Positions 1-8,309 are shown, counted from the first letter of the stretch. The stretch: 22,838 nt of DNA from Deltaproteobacteria bacterium RBG_16_54_18 (GCA_001797935.1 MGQT01000001.1:1-22838), one strand, 5' to 3'. Numbers and translations are program-made. The notes: generated from the letters alone by a model not told the origin.

Positions 1-295
1 CATAGGGATGCCGGAGCTTCTGGTTATCGCGGGCCTCGCCCTGATACTGATTGGCCCCAAAAAGCTACCCGATATTGCCAGGTCTGTCGGCAAGACCTTG
101 GGGGAGCTGCGCAAGGCCGCCGATGATCTTAAGGGCACGATCTCGGAAGAGATCAACACCATCAAGGATGATATCCCGGATCAAACAGAGCTGCAAGAAG
201 CCTTGAAGAAACAGTTCTTGGGCGCGGAGGACGCGGAAAAGGGGACGGCAGGCAAGAAGAGCAAGAAGAGCAAGAAGAAGAATCCTGCAGGCTAA
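1..295 (+). CDS. tatB: TatA/TatB-family twin-arginine translocase subunit, 5' truncated
   Basis: This is the single-span membrane component of the Tat pathway, which works with TatC to export folded proteins across the inner membrane. The visible protein has a short hydrophobic helix (LLVIAGLALILIG), the GPKKLP hinge typical of the family, an amphipathic helix (IARSVGKTLGELRKAADDLK), an acidic stretch and a Lys/Ser-rich tail (KKSKKSKKK). The first in-frame ATG is at base 8, but bases 2-7 encode Ile-Gly in the same frame, matching the usual start of this family (MFGIGMPELL). The true start is therefore most likely just before the window and the Met at base 8 is internal. The tail is longer than in most TatA proteins and the helix resembles TatB, so TatB is preferred, but TatA cannot be excluded. 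tatC follows after 7 bp. Confidence 0.82.
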   Translation, partial: IGMPELLVIAGLALILIGPKKLPDIARSVGKTLGELRKAADDLKGTISEEINTIKDDIPDQTELQEALKKQFLGAEDAEKGTAGKKSKKSKKKNPAG

Positions 296-302
296 AGCGC
301 TC

Positions 303-1049
303 GTGACGGCGAAACAAACCTTCATAGAACACCTGGCAGAACTCCGCAAGAGATTGATCATCTCTCTGATCGCCGTGGGGATAGGCTTCGGTATCTGCTA
401 TTACTTTTCGCAAAATATCTTCGATTTCTTGATGATCCCTCTCTACAAGGTTCTCCCCGCAGGGGCAACGATGATCTTCACCACGCCGGCCGAGGCCTTT
501 TTCACCTATATGAAAGTCGGTCTCCTCGCTGGGGTATTCGTTGCCTCCCCCATCGTCCTTTATCAGATCTGGCTCTTTGTCGCACCGGCCCTCTATAGGC
601 GCGAAAAGAGATACGCGATACCCTTTATCGGCTCTGCCACGCTCCTTTTCATCGGAGGAGCGGCCTTCGGGTATTTCATTGCCGTACCAACCATCTTCAA
701 GTTTTTCATGGGTTTTGCCACTGATTTCATCGTCCCGGCGCCGAAGCTCAAGGAAACGCTCTCTTTCTCCTGCATGCTGCTCCTGACGTTCGGCCTTTCC
801 TTCGAACTCCCCCTGTTTCTCTTCTTCCTCACCAGGCTCGGGGTGGTGAGCGCCGCGACGCTCGCTCGCAACAGGGGGTATGTGATTGTCGGTATCTTTA
901 TCGTGGCGGCCGTTTTGACCCCGCCCGACGTCGCCTCCCAATTTATGATGGCCGCCCCCCTCGTGGTGCTCTATGAGGCCAGCATTTGGGTCGCCAGGAT
1001 TTTTGTCCGGAGGACGAAGACCTCGGCCAAAGGCCGAAGGCGAAAATAG
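303..1049 (+). CDS. tatC: Sec-independent (twin-arginine) translocase TatC
   Basis: This is the polytopic inner-membrane Tat receptor that binds the twin-arginine signal peptide. The 248-residue length is normal. The family hallmarks are visible: the cytoplasmic N-terminal HLAELRKR (residues 10-17), the periplasmic loop with TPAEAF (61-66, including the conserved Glu64), FELP (167-170) in a membrane helix, and LTPPDVASQ (205-213). Six hydrophobic segments can be traced, ending in a very basic tail (RRTKTSAKGRRRK). The start is GTG at 303; the protein begins right before the conserved HLAELR region, so no extension is needed. It lies 7 bp after the TatA/B gene, as in a tat operon. The promoter of the division cluster comes after it, so it probably belongs to a separate transcript. 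Confidence 0.96.
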   Translation: MTAKQTFIEHLAELRKRLIISLIAVGIGFGICYYFSQNIFDFLMIPLYKVLPAGATMIFTTPAEAFFTYMKVGLLAGVFVASPIVLYQIWLFVAPALYRREKRYAIPFIGSATLLFIGGAAFGYFIAVPTIFKFFMGFATDFIVPAPKLKETLSFSCMLLLTFGLSFELPLFLFFLTRLGVVSAATLARNRGYVIVGIFIVAAVLTPPDVASQFMMAAPLVVLYEASIWVARIFVRRTKTSAKGRRRK

Positions 1050-1079
1050 AGCAACGCCAGAGAACAGCACCCCTTCTGC

Positions 1080-1200
1080 GAACCATTTTTATTATCTAAT
1101 AGTACAAATTATTTTGTAAAAATTCCTGCCTCGAGAACCAATTTATTTTAAAAAAAAAGAAGATTTTGCTTGACAAGGATGCCCCGTTATATATAATTTT
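1080..1200 (+). promoter_or_regulatory. Promoter of the division/cell-wall cluster in an AT-rich gap
   Basis: The 210-bp gap between tatC and mraZ holds no gene. From about 1080 to 1200 it is much richer in A and T than the coding regions around it. A -35 box TTGACA lies at 1170-1175 and a -10 box TATAAT at 1192-1197, separated by 16 bp; both hexamers match the sigma-70 consensus exactly. The start of transcription would fall at about 1203-1206. An A-tract (1150-1158) just upstream of the -35 box may act as an UP-like element. This is the only strong promoter seen before the cluster. Confidence 0.8.
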
Positions 1201-1201
1201 G

Positions 1202-1231
1202 GTGGGATAAAGTGGGATAAAGTAGGATGAT
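1202..1231 (+). promoter_or_regulatory. MraZ-box operator: three 10-bp direct repeats
   Basis: Three head-to-tail 10-bp units are GTGGGATAAA (1202-1211), GTGGGATAAA (1212-1221) and GTAGGATGAT (1222-1231). The repeated TGGGA core spaced every 10 bp is the known arrangement bound by MraZ, which recognises TGGG-type repeats upstream of its own gene in other bacteria. Here the repeats sit immediately downstream of the -10 box and cover the predicted transcription start, a position suited to autorepression. The third unit departs from the core (TAGGA). Confidence 0.8.
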
Positions 1232-1259
1232 ATAGAGGGCAACAGGGGGCGCGCGAAAG

Positions 1260-1706
1260 GTGTTCAGGGGCAGATTTGAGCACAGTATAGATGGAAAGGG
1301 ACGGGTCAGCATCCCAGCCAAGTTCAGGGACGTCCTCAAGCGAGACTATGGCAGTGATCAGCTGGTCGTCACCATCTTTGATAGTTGCCTCGTGGCCTAT
1401 CCCTTAGCAGAATGGCAGGCCTTCGAGGAGAAGATGAAGGACTTTTCCCAGCTCAAAAAAGAGGCGAAATCCTTCCTGCGCTATTTTTATTCCGGAGCCA
1501 TGGAATGCGCCATCGACGACCATGGGCGTATCCTGATCCCCCCCCAATTTCGCGAGCATGCCGATTTAAACAAAGAGATCGTCTTTCTCGGGGTGATGAA
1601 TCGTTTTGAGATATGGAATAAGGGTGTGTGGGAAAAAGAATTTGAAAGATACAAAGAGACCTTTGACGAGATTAGCGAGGGTATTGCCGAACGGATGGGG
1701 CTTTGA
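1260..1706 (+). CDS. mraZ: Transcriptional regulator MraZ
   Basis: MraZ is a DNA-binding protein of the AbrB/SpoVT fold that forms rings and represses the division cluster it heads. The 148 residues contain the two tandem half-domains with their signature loops: DGKGRVSIPAKFR (11-23) and DDHGRILIPPQFR (86-98). The start is GTG at 1260, giving MFRGRFEHSIDGKGR, which matches the usual start of the family. A purine-rich AGGGGG (1244-1249) lies about 10 bp upstream as a ribosome-binding site. Directly upstream are the promoter and three MraZ boxes, so autoregulation is likely. Its last bases overlap the rsmH start codon (TTGA, 1703-1706). Confidence 0.97.
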   Translation: MFRGRFEHSIDGKGRVSIPAKFRDVLKRDYGSDQLVVTIFDSCLVAYPLAEWQAFEEKMKDFSQLKKEAKSFLRYFYSGAMECAIDDHGRILIPPQFREHADLNKEIVFLGVMNRFEIWNKGVWEKEFERYKETFDEISEGIAERMGL

Positions 1707-2665
1707 GGGAATATCGCCATACCCCCGTCTTGGTAGCGGAGGTAATTACCTATCTGAAATGCCGAGAGGGAGGGACATTCGTGGATGCCACGGTTGGAGA
1801 AGGAGGACATACCCGGGAGATCCTGCGAGCCTCAAAAAAAAATAGGGTCATCGGCATCGACTGGGACCAAGAGATGCTTGCGCGGGCCAAGGAGCGGGTG
1901 ACAGAATACGCCGATCGCGTGACCTTGCGGCACGATACGTTTTCCCATCTTCCGGACATCCTGCAAACCGTGGGGGTCAAGGAGGTTGATGGGCTTCTCT
2001 TCGATTTGGGAGTATCCACCGTTCACTTCCAGGAAGCGAAACGGGGATTTAGCCTCCTGCTCGACGGCCCCTTAGATATGAGAATGGATACCAGAAAAAC
2101 GATAACGGCCTTTGATATCGTGAACCACCGCCCCCTCAAGGAAATAGAAAAGATAATACGACGCTACGGGGAAGAGCGGTGGGCGGGCCGCATTGCCGCG
2201 GCCATCGGCAGAGAAAGGCAGCACGGCGAGATCAAGACGACCGGCGTCCTGGCGGAGATAGTCGCGCGCGCCATCCCGCAGCGTTATCATACCACGCGCG
2301 TCCATCCGGCGACCAAGACCTTTCAGGCCCTGAGGATCGCCGTGAATGAGGAGCTGCAGGAGATAGAAGAAGCCCTCGCCGTCGCTCCTTTTCTGCTCAA
2401 ACAAGGAGGGAGGATCGGCGTTATATCCTTTCATTCATTAGAAGACAGAATCGTCAAAGAGAATTTTAAGCGGCTGGAGAAGACGTGTGTCTGCCCCCCT
2501 ACCTTTCCACAGTGCGCCTGCGGAGGTAGGGAACAGGTCTTAAAAATCATTACCAAGCGCCCCCTCACTCCCGGCTCCGATGAATTGAGGGATAACCCTC
2601 GGGCGCGGAGCGCAAAAATGCGGGTGGCAGAGCGGGCAGAGAGTGCACAGGAGGGTTCGCCATGA
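1703..2665 (+). CDS. rsmH: 16S rRNA (cytosine(1402)-N4)-methyltransferase RsmH
   Basis: RsmH (formerly MraW) methylates N4 of C1402 in the ribosomal P site using S-adenosylmethionine. The 320 residues carry the SAM-binding loop VDATVGEGGHT (27-37), the acidic ribose contact in GIDWD (51-55), DLGVS (101-105), DGPLDMRMD (121-129), HPATKTFQALRI (201-212) and VISFHSLEDR (240-249). A Cys cluster (C262, C264, C271, C273) and the ending RPLTPGSDELRDNPRARSAKMR are typical of the family. The start is a TTG at 1703 overlapping the mraZ stop (TTGA), with GGATGGGG just upstream. The usual N-terminus (YRHTPVLVAEV) follows at once, so no later start fits. The end overlaps the next gene by ATGA. Confidence 0.96.
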   Translation: MREYRHTPVLVAEVITYLKCREGGTFVDATVGEGGHTREILRASKKNRVIGIDWDQEMLARAKERVTEYADRVTLRHDTFSHLPDILQTVGVKEVDGLLFDLGVSTVHFQEAKRGFSLLLDGPLDMRMDTRKTITAFDIVNHRPLKEIEKIIRRYGEERWAGRIAAAIGRERQHGEIKTTGVLAEIVARAIPQRYHTTRVHPATKTFQALRIAVNEELQEIEEALAVAPFLLKQGGRIGVISFHSLEDRIVKENFKRLEKTCVCPPTFPQCACGGREQVLKIITKRPLTPGSDELRDNPRARSAKMRVAERAESAQEGSP

Positions 2666-3072
2666 GAGCAGTTGAATTAATGAGTGCCATTCCGGGAATC
2701 ACGATGGATCACCTGCACAACTGGGAGCGTCAGGGTTATGTCTCCCCGAACAGAATCAACGTGGGGAAAAAGGAGATAAGGGATTACAGCGGTAAGGACG
2801 TCTACTTTCTCAAGACCATGTGGTCGTATTATCAGAAAGGATGTTCTCCGAAAAATGCCCATCGGAATGCCGCCGAGGCGCTATCGCAGACCCCCCTCGC
2901 CTCCTCGTCTCCCGCAAACGATTATCGGGAAAATCACGCGGCCCAAACGCGAGCAGTCGATTCGATCGAAGGGATTGCGATCTTTGAATTGGTTACTCCC
3001 CTCAGAGACTATTTCCGCTTAAACAGGGGCGGGAAAAACGGGAGACTGGCGACGCAGAGCTCGCCGCAGTGA
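2662..3072 (+). CDS. Small MerR-like helix-turn-helix protein inside the dcw cluster
   Basis: This 136-residue protein has an N-terminal domain (about 5-75) resembling a MerR-type winged helix-turn-helix: ITMDHLHNWERQGYVSP (13-29), basic residues and IRDYSGKDVYFLK (39-51), then a helix ending KNAHRNA. That matches the MerR pattern of HTH, W-x-x-x-G-x-x-x-P, R-x-Y, x-x-D-x-x-x-L. The remainder is poorly conserved-looking: a Ser/Pro/Ala stretch (76-86), a short hydrophobic patch (IEGIAIFELV, 102-111) and a polar tail. No metal-binding Cys pattern is visible. The start ATG at 2662 overlaps the rsmH stop (ATGA) and has a strong AGGAGGG at 2649-2655, so it is a real, translationally coupled gene. 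A DNA-binding role is inferred; its target is unknown. The specific regulator family is not recognised. Confidence 0.8.
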   Translation: MRAVELMSAIPGITMDHLHNWERQGYVSPNRINVGKKEIRDYSGKDVYFLKTMWSYYQKGCSPKNAHRNAAEALSQTPLASSSPANDYRENHAAQTRAVDSIEGIAIFELVTPLRDYFRLNRGGKNGRLATQSSPQ

Positions 3073-3113
3073 TTGGCGAGAACGTAAAACCGGGCAGAGC
3101 CCTCGGGAGATAG

Positions 3114-3476
3114 ATGATGAATGATTTCGCTACCCCTGTCCATACGCTCGGCAAAAGCAGCATATCGCAGCGGCAGCGGATTTTTAAGAAAGAGAAAACA
3201 AAGACAACGCGCACGCGCAATTCGCTCCTTGTCCCGGGATTCCTCTTCCTCCTCGTGGTGAGCATCCTTTTTTACGTATGGACGCGGGTTAAGGTGGTGC
3301 AGTATGGATATGAAATATCCGCCGCGCTGAAAGCGAAGGAAACGGCGGTGGTCGCCCGCAATGAACGAACCATAGAAATCGCGACCCTCCGATCAGCTCA
3401 GCGCGTAGAGAAAAGGGCCCGCGAGGAATTGAGGATGAGCGCTCCCCGCAAGGATCAGCTGGTAATCATACGATGA
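3114..3476 (+). CDS. ftsL: Cell division protein FtsL
   Basis: FtsL is a bitopic septal protein that joins FtsQ and FtsB and helps activate FtsWI. The 120 residues show a basic cytoplasmic N-terminus, one transmembrane helix (about 38-57, LLVPGFLFLLVVSILFYVW) and a periplasmic heptad-rich helix (about 62-96), followed by a short segment ending KDQLVIIR. FtsL is poorly conserved in sequence, so the call rests on topology, size and its position immediately before ftsI. Two adjacent ATGs (3114, 3117) are possible starts; GGGAG at 3105-3109 fits either. The stop overlaps the ftsI start (ATGA, 3473-3476). Confidence 0.88.
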   Translation: MMNDFATPVHTLGKSSISQRQRIFKKEKTKTTRTRNSLLVPGFLFLLVVSILFYVWTRVKVVQYGYEISAALKAKETAVVARNERTIEIATLRSAQRVEKRAREELRMSAPRKDQLVIIR

Positions 3477-5425
3477 GCGAACGCACGGCATCATATTTTA
3501 AAATCCGAGTCATTGCGGTCTTTGTATCCTTTATCCTGTGTTTCGGCTTTATTGCCCTGCGCGCCTACCACATGCAGATCCGAGAACGCGGAAAATCCCT
3601 CGCCGTCGCCCAATCTCAATACTACGATCGGAGAATCAACTTGGCACCCCATCGGGGGACCATCTATGACGCTACGGGGAGGGAGCTCGCGGTGAGCATC
3701 AAAGTCAATTCTCTCTATGCCCAAACAGGCAAGATAGAAAATAAGGGCGTCGTTGCCGCCAAACTCGCTCCCATCCTCGGCAAAGACGCCGATGAAATCG
3801 CGCGCCTCCTGTCAAGCCCCAAGCCGTTCGTCTGGCTGCAGAGAAAAATATCGCCCCAGCAACAGGGACGGATTGAGGCCTTGCAGCTCGCCGGCGTGAA
3901 TTTTATCCCCGAAAGCAGAAGGTTCTACCCTAACTTCGAGCTGGGGTCTCATGTCATAGGCTTTGTCGGCATGGATTCTCAGGGGCTTGAAGGTCTGGAA
4001 CGGGCCTATGACAAATACCTCAAGACCGCTCAAAACTACGTCGTTTTGGAAAGGGACGCCCTCGGCAGATGGATCCATATACCCGACGGAGATAAAGAAA
4101 TCGACGTCCCCTATAACCTCCATCTCACCCTCGATCTCCGCATGCAATACATAGCGGAACGAGAGCTCAAAAAGGAAATTATCTACCAGAAGGCCGCCGG
4201 GGGCATGGTGGTGGTCATGGAACCGGCCACCGGCAAGATACTGGCCACGGCGGTTCAACCCTCCTTTAATCCCAATCTCTTTGACGGATACACCCCGGAC
4301 CGGTGGCGCAACCGCACGATCACCGATCCGTTCGAGCCCGGTTCCCTCATGAAGGTATTTCTCCTGGCAGCCGCCTTGAAAGAAGACATTACAAAAGAGA
4401 ATGATACTATCTTCTGCGAAAACGGGGCCGAGACGATACAGGGGCACACAATTCACGATATGAGCCCCCACGGTTGGCTGACCGTCGGTGACATTGTCCG
4501 GGTCTCCAGCAATATCGGCTCTTCCAAAGTAGGGAAGAAATTGGGAGCAGGGAGATTTTACAGCTCTTTAGATGCCTTTGGCCTTACCCAAAAGACAGGC
4601 GTCGATCTCTTAGGAGAAGATGTAGGAAGCTTGCGTATACCCGCATCCTGGTCCCCCCTCGATCTGGCCATCATCTCCTTTGGACAGGGGGTATCAACCA
4701 CCGCCCTGCAATTGGTTACCGCCCTGAGCTGTATCGCCAACGGCGGTAATTTAATGAAGCCGTATCTGGTGGAGCGGATAACGGATGACCGAGGGAAGGT
4801 AGTAGCGGAATTCTCCCCGGTGGTGAGGAGACAGGTCTTAACGAAAGAGGTATGCCGCCGGGTCTCCTCCGTGTTGAAGGAAGTCGTCAAGAGCGGAACG
4901 GGCCGCCGCGCCCAAATCGTCGGTTATGACGTTGCCGGCAAGACCGGCACGGCCCAAAAAGTCATTCCCGACACCGGCACATACTCGAAGGACAAGATCG
5001 TCGCCTCTTTTATGGGCTATCTGCCCGCCGATGATCCCCAAGTGGCCATTATCGTGGTCGTCGATGAACCGAAAACTAATCCGTACGGGGGGACGACCGC
5101 CTCGCCCGTCTTCAAGAGGATCGCGGAGGAACTCATACAGTATATCGGCATCCCCCCGAAGAGCGACGACGTCGGCAAAAAAACCACCCTGGTAAAACTT
5201 CCCCCCCTGACAAAAGATAAGAGAAGTCAAACCAAAGGCCCTTCGCCGCAAGGCATGCCTGATCTGCGCGGCCTCAGTATGAGGAAGGCCTTGGCACTAT
5301 TGGAAGGAGAAAGGGTGCGCGTACGCGTCGCCGGCAGCGGTATCGTGATAAGCCAGCAGCCGAACCCCGGCAGCTCTCTCAAAGACGGGAGCGAGGTTTT
5401 CATAACATTGGCCGCGGGCCGGTAA
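3473..5425 (+). CDS. ftsI: Septal peptidoglycan transpeptidase FtsI (PBP3-like) with a C-terminal PASTA domain
   Basis: This is a class B penicillin-binding protein that crosslinks septal peptidoglycan together with FtsW. It has a short cytoplasmic N-terminus, one membrane anchor (about 11-29) and a dimerisation/pedestal domain with RGTIYDATGRELA (61-73). The transpeptidase domain carries SLMK (S291-K294, the acylated Ser and its Lys), SSN (345-347) and KTG (490-492). After the catalytic domain and a charged linker (about 565-592) a single PASTA domain occupies 594-648 (MPDLRG...VFITL). At 650 residues it is longer than enterobacterial FtsI (about 590) because of this domain. In the SxxK motif the usual STFK is SLMK, which keeps the catalytic residues. 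The start ATG overlaps the ftsL stop; murE follows after 8 bp. Confidence 0.96.
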   Translation: MSERTASYFKIRVIAVFVSFILCFGFIALRAYHMQIRERGKSLAVAQSQYYDRRINLAPHRGTIYDATGRELAVSIKVNSLYAQTGKIENKGVVAAKLAPILGKDADEIARLLSSPKPFVWLQRKISPQQQGRIEALQLAGVNFIPESRRFYPNFELGSHVIGFVGMDSQGLEGLERAYDKYLKTAQNYVVLERDALGRWIHIPDGDKEIDVPYNLHLTLDLRMQYIAERELKKEIIYQKAAGGMVVVMEPATGKILATAVQPSFNPNLFDGYTPDRWRNRTITDPFEPGSLMKVFLLAAALKEDITKENDTIFCENGAETIQGHTIHDMSPHGWLTVGDIVRVSSNIGSSKVGKKLGAGRFYSSLDAFGLTQKTGVDLLGEDVGSLRIPASWSPLDLAIISFGQGVSTTALQLVTALSCIANGGNLMKPYLVERITDDRGKVVAEFSPVVRRQVLTKEVCRRVSSVLKEVVKSGTGRRAQIVGYDVAGKTGTAQKVIPDTGTYSKDKIVASFMGYLPADDPQVAIIVVVDEPKTNPYGGTTASPVFKRIAEELIQYIGIPPKSDDVGKKTTLVKLPPLTKDKRSQTKGPSPQGMPDLRGLSMRKALALLEGERVRVRVAGSGIVISQQPNPGSSLKDGSEVFITLAAGR

Positions 5426-5433
5426 AAACCAAT

Positions 5434-6915
5434 ATGCGGTTAGCCGTGCTGATCCGTTCGCTGGAGGCAAGGGAAGTAAGAGGCACCATGGATCTGGATA
5501 TACGAGATATCACGTACCACAGCCACCTGGTAAAAGAGGGTGACCTCTTTGTTGCCATCAAAGGGGAGAAGCGCGACGGGCACCACTTTATTCACGAGAG
5601 TATTACCCGCGGCGCCCGGGCCGTTGTCGTAGAAGAGCTGCCCGTCGCCGTGCCCGACATACCCCTGGTGGTGGTGCAAGACTCGCGCAAGGCCTTGGCC
5701 CTGATCTCCGCCGCCTTCTTCGCCCACCCCTCGCGCGAAATGACGCTCGTGGGGATCACCGGGACCAGCGGTAAAACTACCACATCGTATCTGATCGAAT
5801 CAATCATGAAAGCCGCGGGGAAGACCGTCGGCGTGATCGGGACCATCAATTACCGGCTCAACGGCAGGGAACGCCCTGCCCCAACGACGACTCCTCAGTC
5901 CTACGACCTGCAGCAGTTATTGCGCGAGATGGTTACCGAGGGCATAGCAAACGCGGTCATGGAAGTCTCATCCCATGCCCTGGATCAAGAACGGGTACGG
6001 GGCTGCCATTTTGACGCGGCGGTCTTCACCAATATCAGCCCGGAGCACCTCGATTATCATGAGGACATGGATACCTATTTTGCCGCCAAAAAACGCCTTT
6101 TTTGCGAGATCCTGCCGGAATCGGAAAAGGCCCCCTGGGCCATCTTCAATATTGATGACCCACTGGTAAAAGACCTGCCGGGCGAGCTCGCTTCCCGCCG
6201 GATACTGACATATGGACTGGACCAGGGGGATGTACGGGTACGGCAGAGCAATCTCTCCCTGAAAGGGACACGGGCTATCCTTGCCACCCCATCGGGTACG
6301 CTTGCCATAGAAACCCCCCTGATCGGCGAGTACAACCTCTCCAACATCATGGCGGCAACGGCCGTGGGGATCGCCCTCGATATCCCCGCCGAGGCCATCC
6401 GCCACGGCATCAAGGACCTTTCCCTGGTCCCCGGGAGGATGGAACAAGTGGGGGGTGGAAGGCCGTGGGTCCTCGTCGACTATGCCCATAAACCTGAGGC
6501 GCTGGAAAAAAGCCTCCAGGAGATAAAAAGGCTCACCCGAAAGAGGGTACTGGTGGTCTTCGGCTGCGGCGGCGACAGGGACCGGAGCAAGAGGGCCCCG
6601 ATGGGGAGGATCGGGGTCCTGTGGTCGGACCTGGCCATCATCACGTCCGACAATCCCCGTACCGAGGACCCCTTGCAGATCATCGCAGAGATCGAAAGAG
6701 GGGCCAAGGAGGTCTCCCCGCCGCGTGACTACCTGGTCATCCCCGACAGGAAGGAGGCCATCAAAAAGGCCATTGCCTTGGCCGGAGACGAGGACTGCGT
6801 CCTCATCACCGGCAAGGGACACGAAGACTACCAAATCATCGGTGAGCAGCGATTTCCCTTTGACGATCGCCAGGAAGCGCGTAGCGCATTAGAGGCGCGA
6901 GACAAGAAACAATGA
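5434..6915 (+). CDS. murE: UDP-MurNAc-L-Ala-D-Glu:meso-diaminopimelate ligase MurE
   Basis: MurE is the cytoplasmic ATP-dependent ligase that adds the third residue of the stem peptide. The 493 residues contain the P-loop GTSGKTT (110-116), TTTPQS (151-156), EVSSHALDQERV (177-188), NISPEHLDYH (200-209) with the following carbamylated-Lys site YFAAK (215-219), VDYAHKPEAL (348-357) and SDNPRTEDP (405-413). DNPR (406-409) is the known signature for meso-diaminopimelate rather than lysine, and KGHEDYQ (461-467) agrees. The organism therefore should have DAP-type peptidoglycan. The ATG at 5434 lies 8 bp after ftsI without a strong ribosome-binding site, so it may rely on coupling. The stop overlaps the murF start. 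Confidence 0.97.
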   Translation: MRLAVLIRSLEAREVRGTMDLDIRDITYHSHLVKEGDLFVAIKGEKRDGHHFIHESITRGARAVVVEELPVAVPDIPLVVVQDSRKALALISAAFFAHPSREMTLVGITGTSGKTTTSYLIESIMKAAGKTVGVIGTINYRLNGRERPAPTTTPQSYDLQQLLREMVTEGIANAVMEVSSHALDQERVRGCHFDAAVFTNISPEHLDYHEDMDTYFAAKKRLFCEILPESEKAPWAIFNIDDPLVKDLPGELASRRILTYGLDQGDVRVRQSNLSLKGTRAILATPSGTLAIETPLIGEYNLSNIMAATAVGIALDIPAEAIRHGIKDLSLVPGRMEQVGGGRPWVLVDYAHKPEALEKSLQEIKRLTRKRVLVVFGCGGDRDRSKRAPMGRIGVLWSDLAIITSDNPRTEDPLQIIAEIERGAKEVSPPRDYLVIPDRKEAIKKAIALAGDEDCVLITGKGHEDYQIIGEQRFPFDDRQEARSALEARDKKQ

Positions 6916-8309
6916 TTGCGGAGGAACAACAGTTGTCAGTCGCAGCAGTCATCGAGGCCACGGGGGGCACCGTGATCCACGGTGATCGTGCCGCTATCTT
7001 TGCCGGCGTCTCCACCGACTCGCGTTCCATCAAACAGGGAGAACTCTTCTTCGCGCTGCGAGGGATAAACTTTGATGGGCATCGCTTCTGCGACGCGGCG
7101 ATAGAGCGGGGGGGCGGGGGAGCAATCGTGGAACACGAGATCGCTGCCCCTGCCGGCACGGCGGTTCCCCTGATAAAGGTACCGGACAGCCTGACGGCAT
7201 TGGGGGACCTTGCCAACTGGTGGCGCAAGCGGCATTCTATCCCGCTGATCGCCATCGTGGGGAGCACGGGGAAGACGACGACAAAAGAGATGGCCGCCGG
7301 CATCCTGGAGACAAGATACCGTGTCATGAAGAACGAGGGCAATTTCAACAACCTCATCGGACTGCCGCTCTCGCTGCTACAGATAAACTCCCGGCACGAT
7401 GTGGCGATCCTAGAGATGGGTATGAACCGCAAAGGGGAGATACAACGTCTCACCGAGATCGCCGAACCCAATACCGGCATCTTGACCAATGTCGGGCCCG
7501 TCCATTTAGAAGGGGTCGGGTCCATCGAAGGGGTCATGGAGGCCAAGGGCGAGCTCGTAGAAGAGATGGATACACAGGGGCGGCTTATCTTTAACGCCGA
7601 CGACCCGCTGGTAACCGAACTCGGCAAACGGTTCCCTGGTGAACGGACATCCTTCGGGGTGGACAACCCCGCCGACTGGATGGCACATGATATCTCTCGT
7701 GCAGGGGGCGGCAACGTATCCTTTGCGTTACAAGGACCGGCTGGTCAAACGCCCATCGCCTTGCAGCTTATGGGTCGTCACCAGATCTATAATGCCCTGG
7801 CAGCCGCGGCAGCCGCCTTTGCGCAGGGGATCGGGATGGAGGAAATAAAAAGGGGGCTCGAGGCCTTCCAACCGCCGCCCATGAGGATGGAGATAATCAC
7901 CCTGGGGCAGGGGATCACTATCATCAACGATGCCTACAATGCCAATCCCAAATCAATGGAAGCAGCCCTCCTCGCCCTCGCGGAGGCCAAGGGGGGGAAA
8001 AAGATCGCCGTGCTCGGCGACATGTGGGAACTGGGCCCATACGCCGAGCAGGCCCATCGCGAACTCGGCCGCGCAGTACAGGAGCACGGCATCGATGCCC
8101 TTTTTCTCCTCGGCCAATTCGCCCCCCGCGTGGTCCAAGGGGCCAAGGAGGCGGGGATGGACCCGCAGGAAATCTACCTCGGCAAGGATCACCGCGACGT
8201 CGCCCTTCGTTTGGCGCAGCTTGCCAAGAAAGGCGATTGGGTCCTGCTCAAGGGCTCGCGTATCATGAAGATGGAAGAAATAATTAAGGAATTGAGGAAT
8301 GCACTATAA
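6912..8309 (+). CDS. murF: UDP-MurNAc-tripeptide:D-alanyl-D-alanine ligase MurF
   Basis: MurF adds the D-Ala-D-Ala dipeptide to the UDP-MurNAc tripeptide in the cytoplasm. The 465 residues show the N-terminal substrate domain (STDSRSIKQGELFFALRG, 34-51), the P-loop GSTGKTT (117-123) and the family-typical NEGNFNNLIGLPLSLL (141-156). Later motifs are MGMNRKGEI, NVGPVHLEG and INDAYNANPKSM in the C-terminal domain, then LGDMWELG. The start ATG overlaps the murE stop (ATGA, 6912-6915). The last 12 codons (MEEIIKELRNAL) form the first unit of a 35-bp repeat that continues to the mraY start. Confidence 0.97.
   Translation: MIAEEQQLSVAAVIEATGGTVIHGDRAAIFAGVSTDSRSIKQGELFFALRGINFDGHRFCDAAIERGGGGAIVEHEIAAPAGTAVPLIKVPDSLTALGDLANWWRKRHSIPLIAIVGSTGKTTTKEMAAGILETRYRVMKNEGNFNNLIGLPLSLLQINSRHDVAILEMGMNRKGEIQRLTEIAEPNTGILTNVGPVHLEGVGSIEGVMEAKGELVEEMDTQGRLIFNADDPLVTELGKRFPGERTSFGVDNPADWMAHDISRAGGGNVSFALQGPAGQTPIALQLMGRHQIYNALAAAAAAFAQGIGMEEIKRGLEAFQPPPMRMEIITLGQGITIINDAYNANPKSMEAALLALAEAKGGKKIAVLGDMWELGPYAEQAHRELGRAVQEHGIDALFLLGQFAPRVVQGAKEAGMDPQEIYLGKDHRDVALRLAQLAKKGDWVLLKGSRIMKMEEIIKELRNAL

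Noticed and set aside
1023..1037. 6-bp hairpin TCGGCC-AAA-GGCCGA at the end of tatC as a terminator
   Set aside because: Short stem, 3-base loop and no T-tract after it; it lies within the coding sequence.
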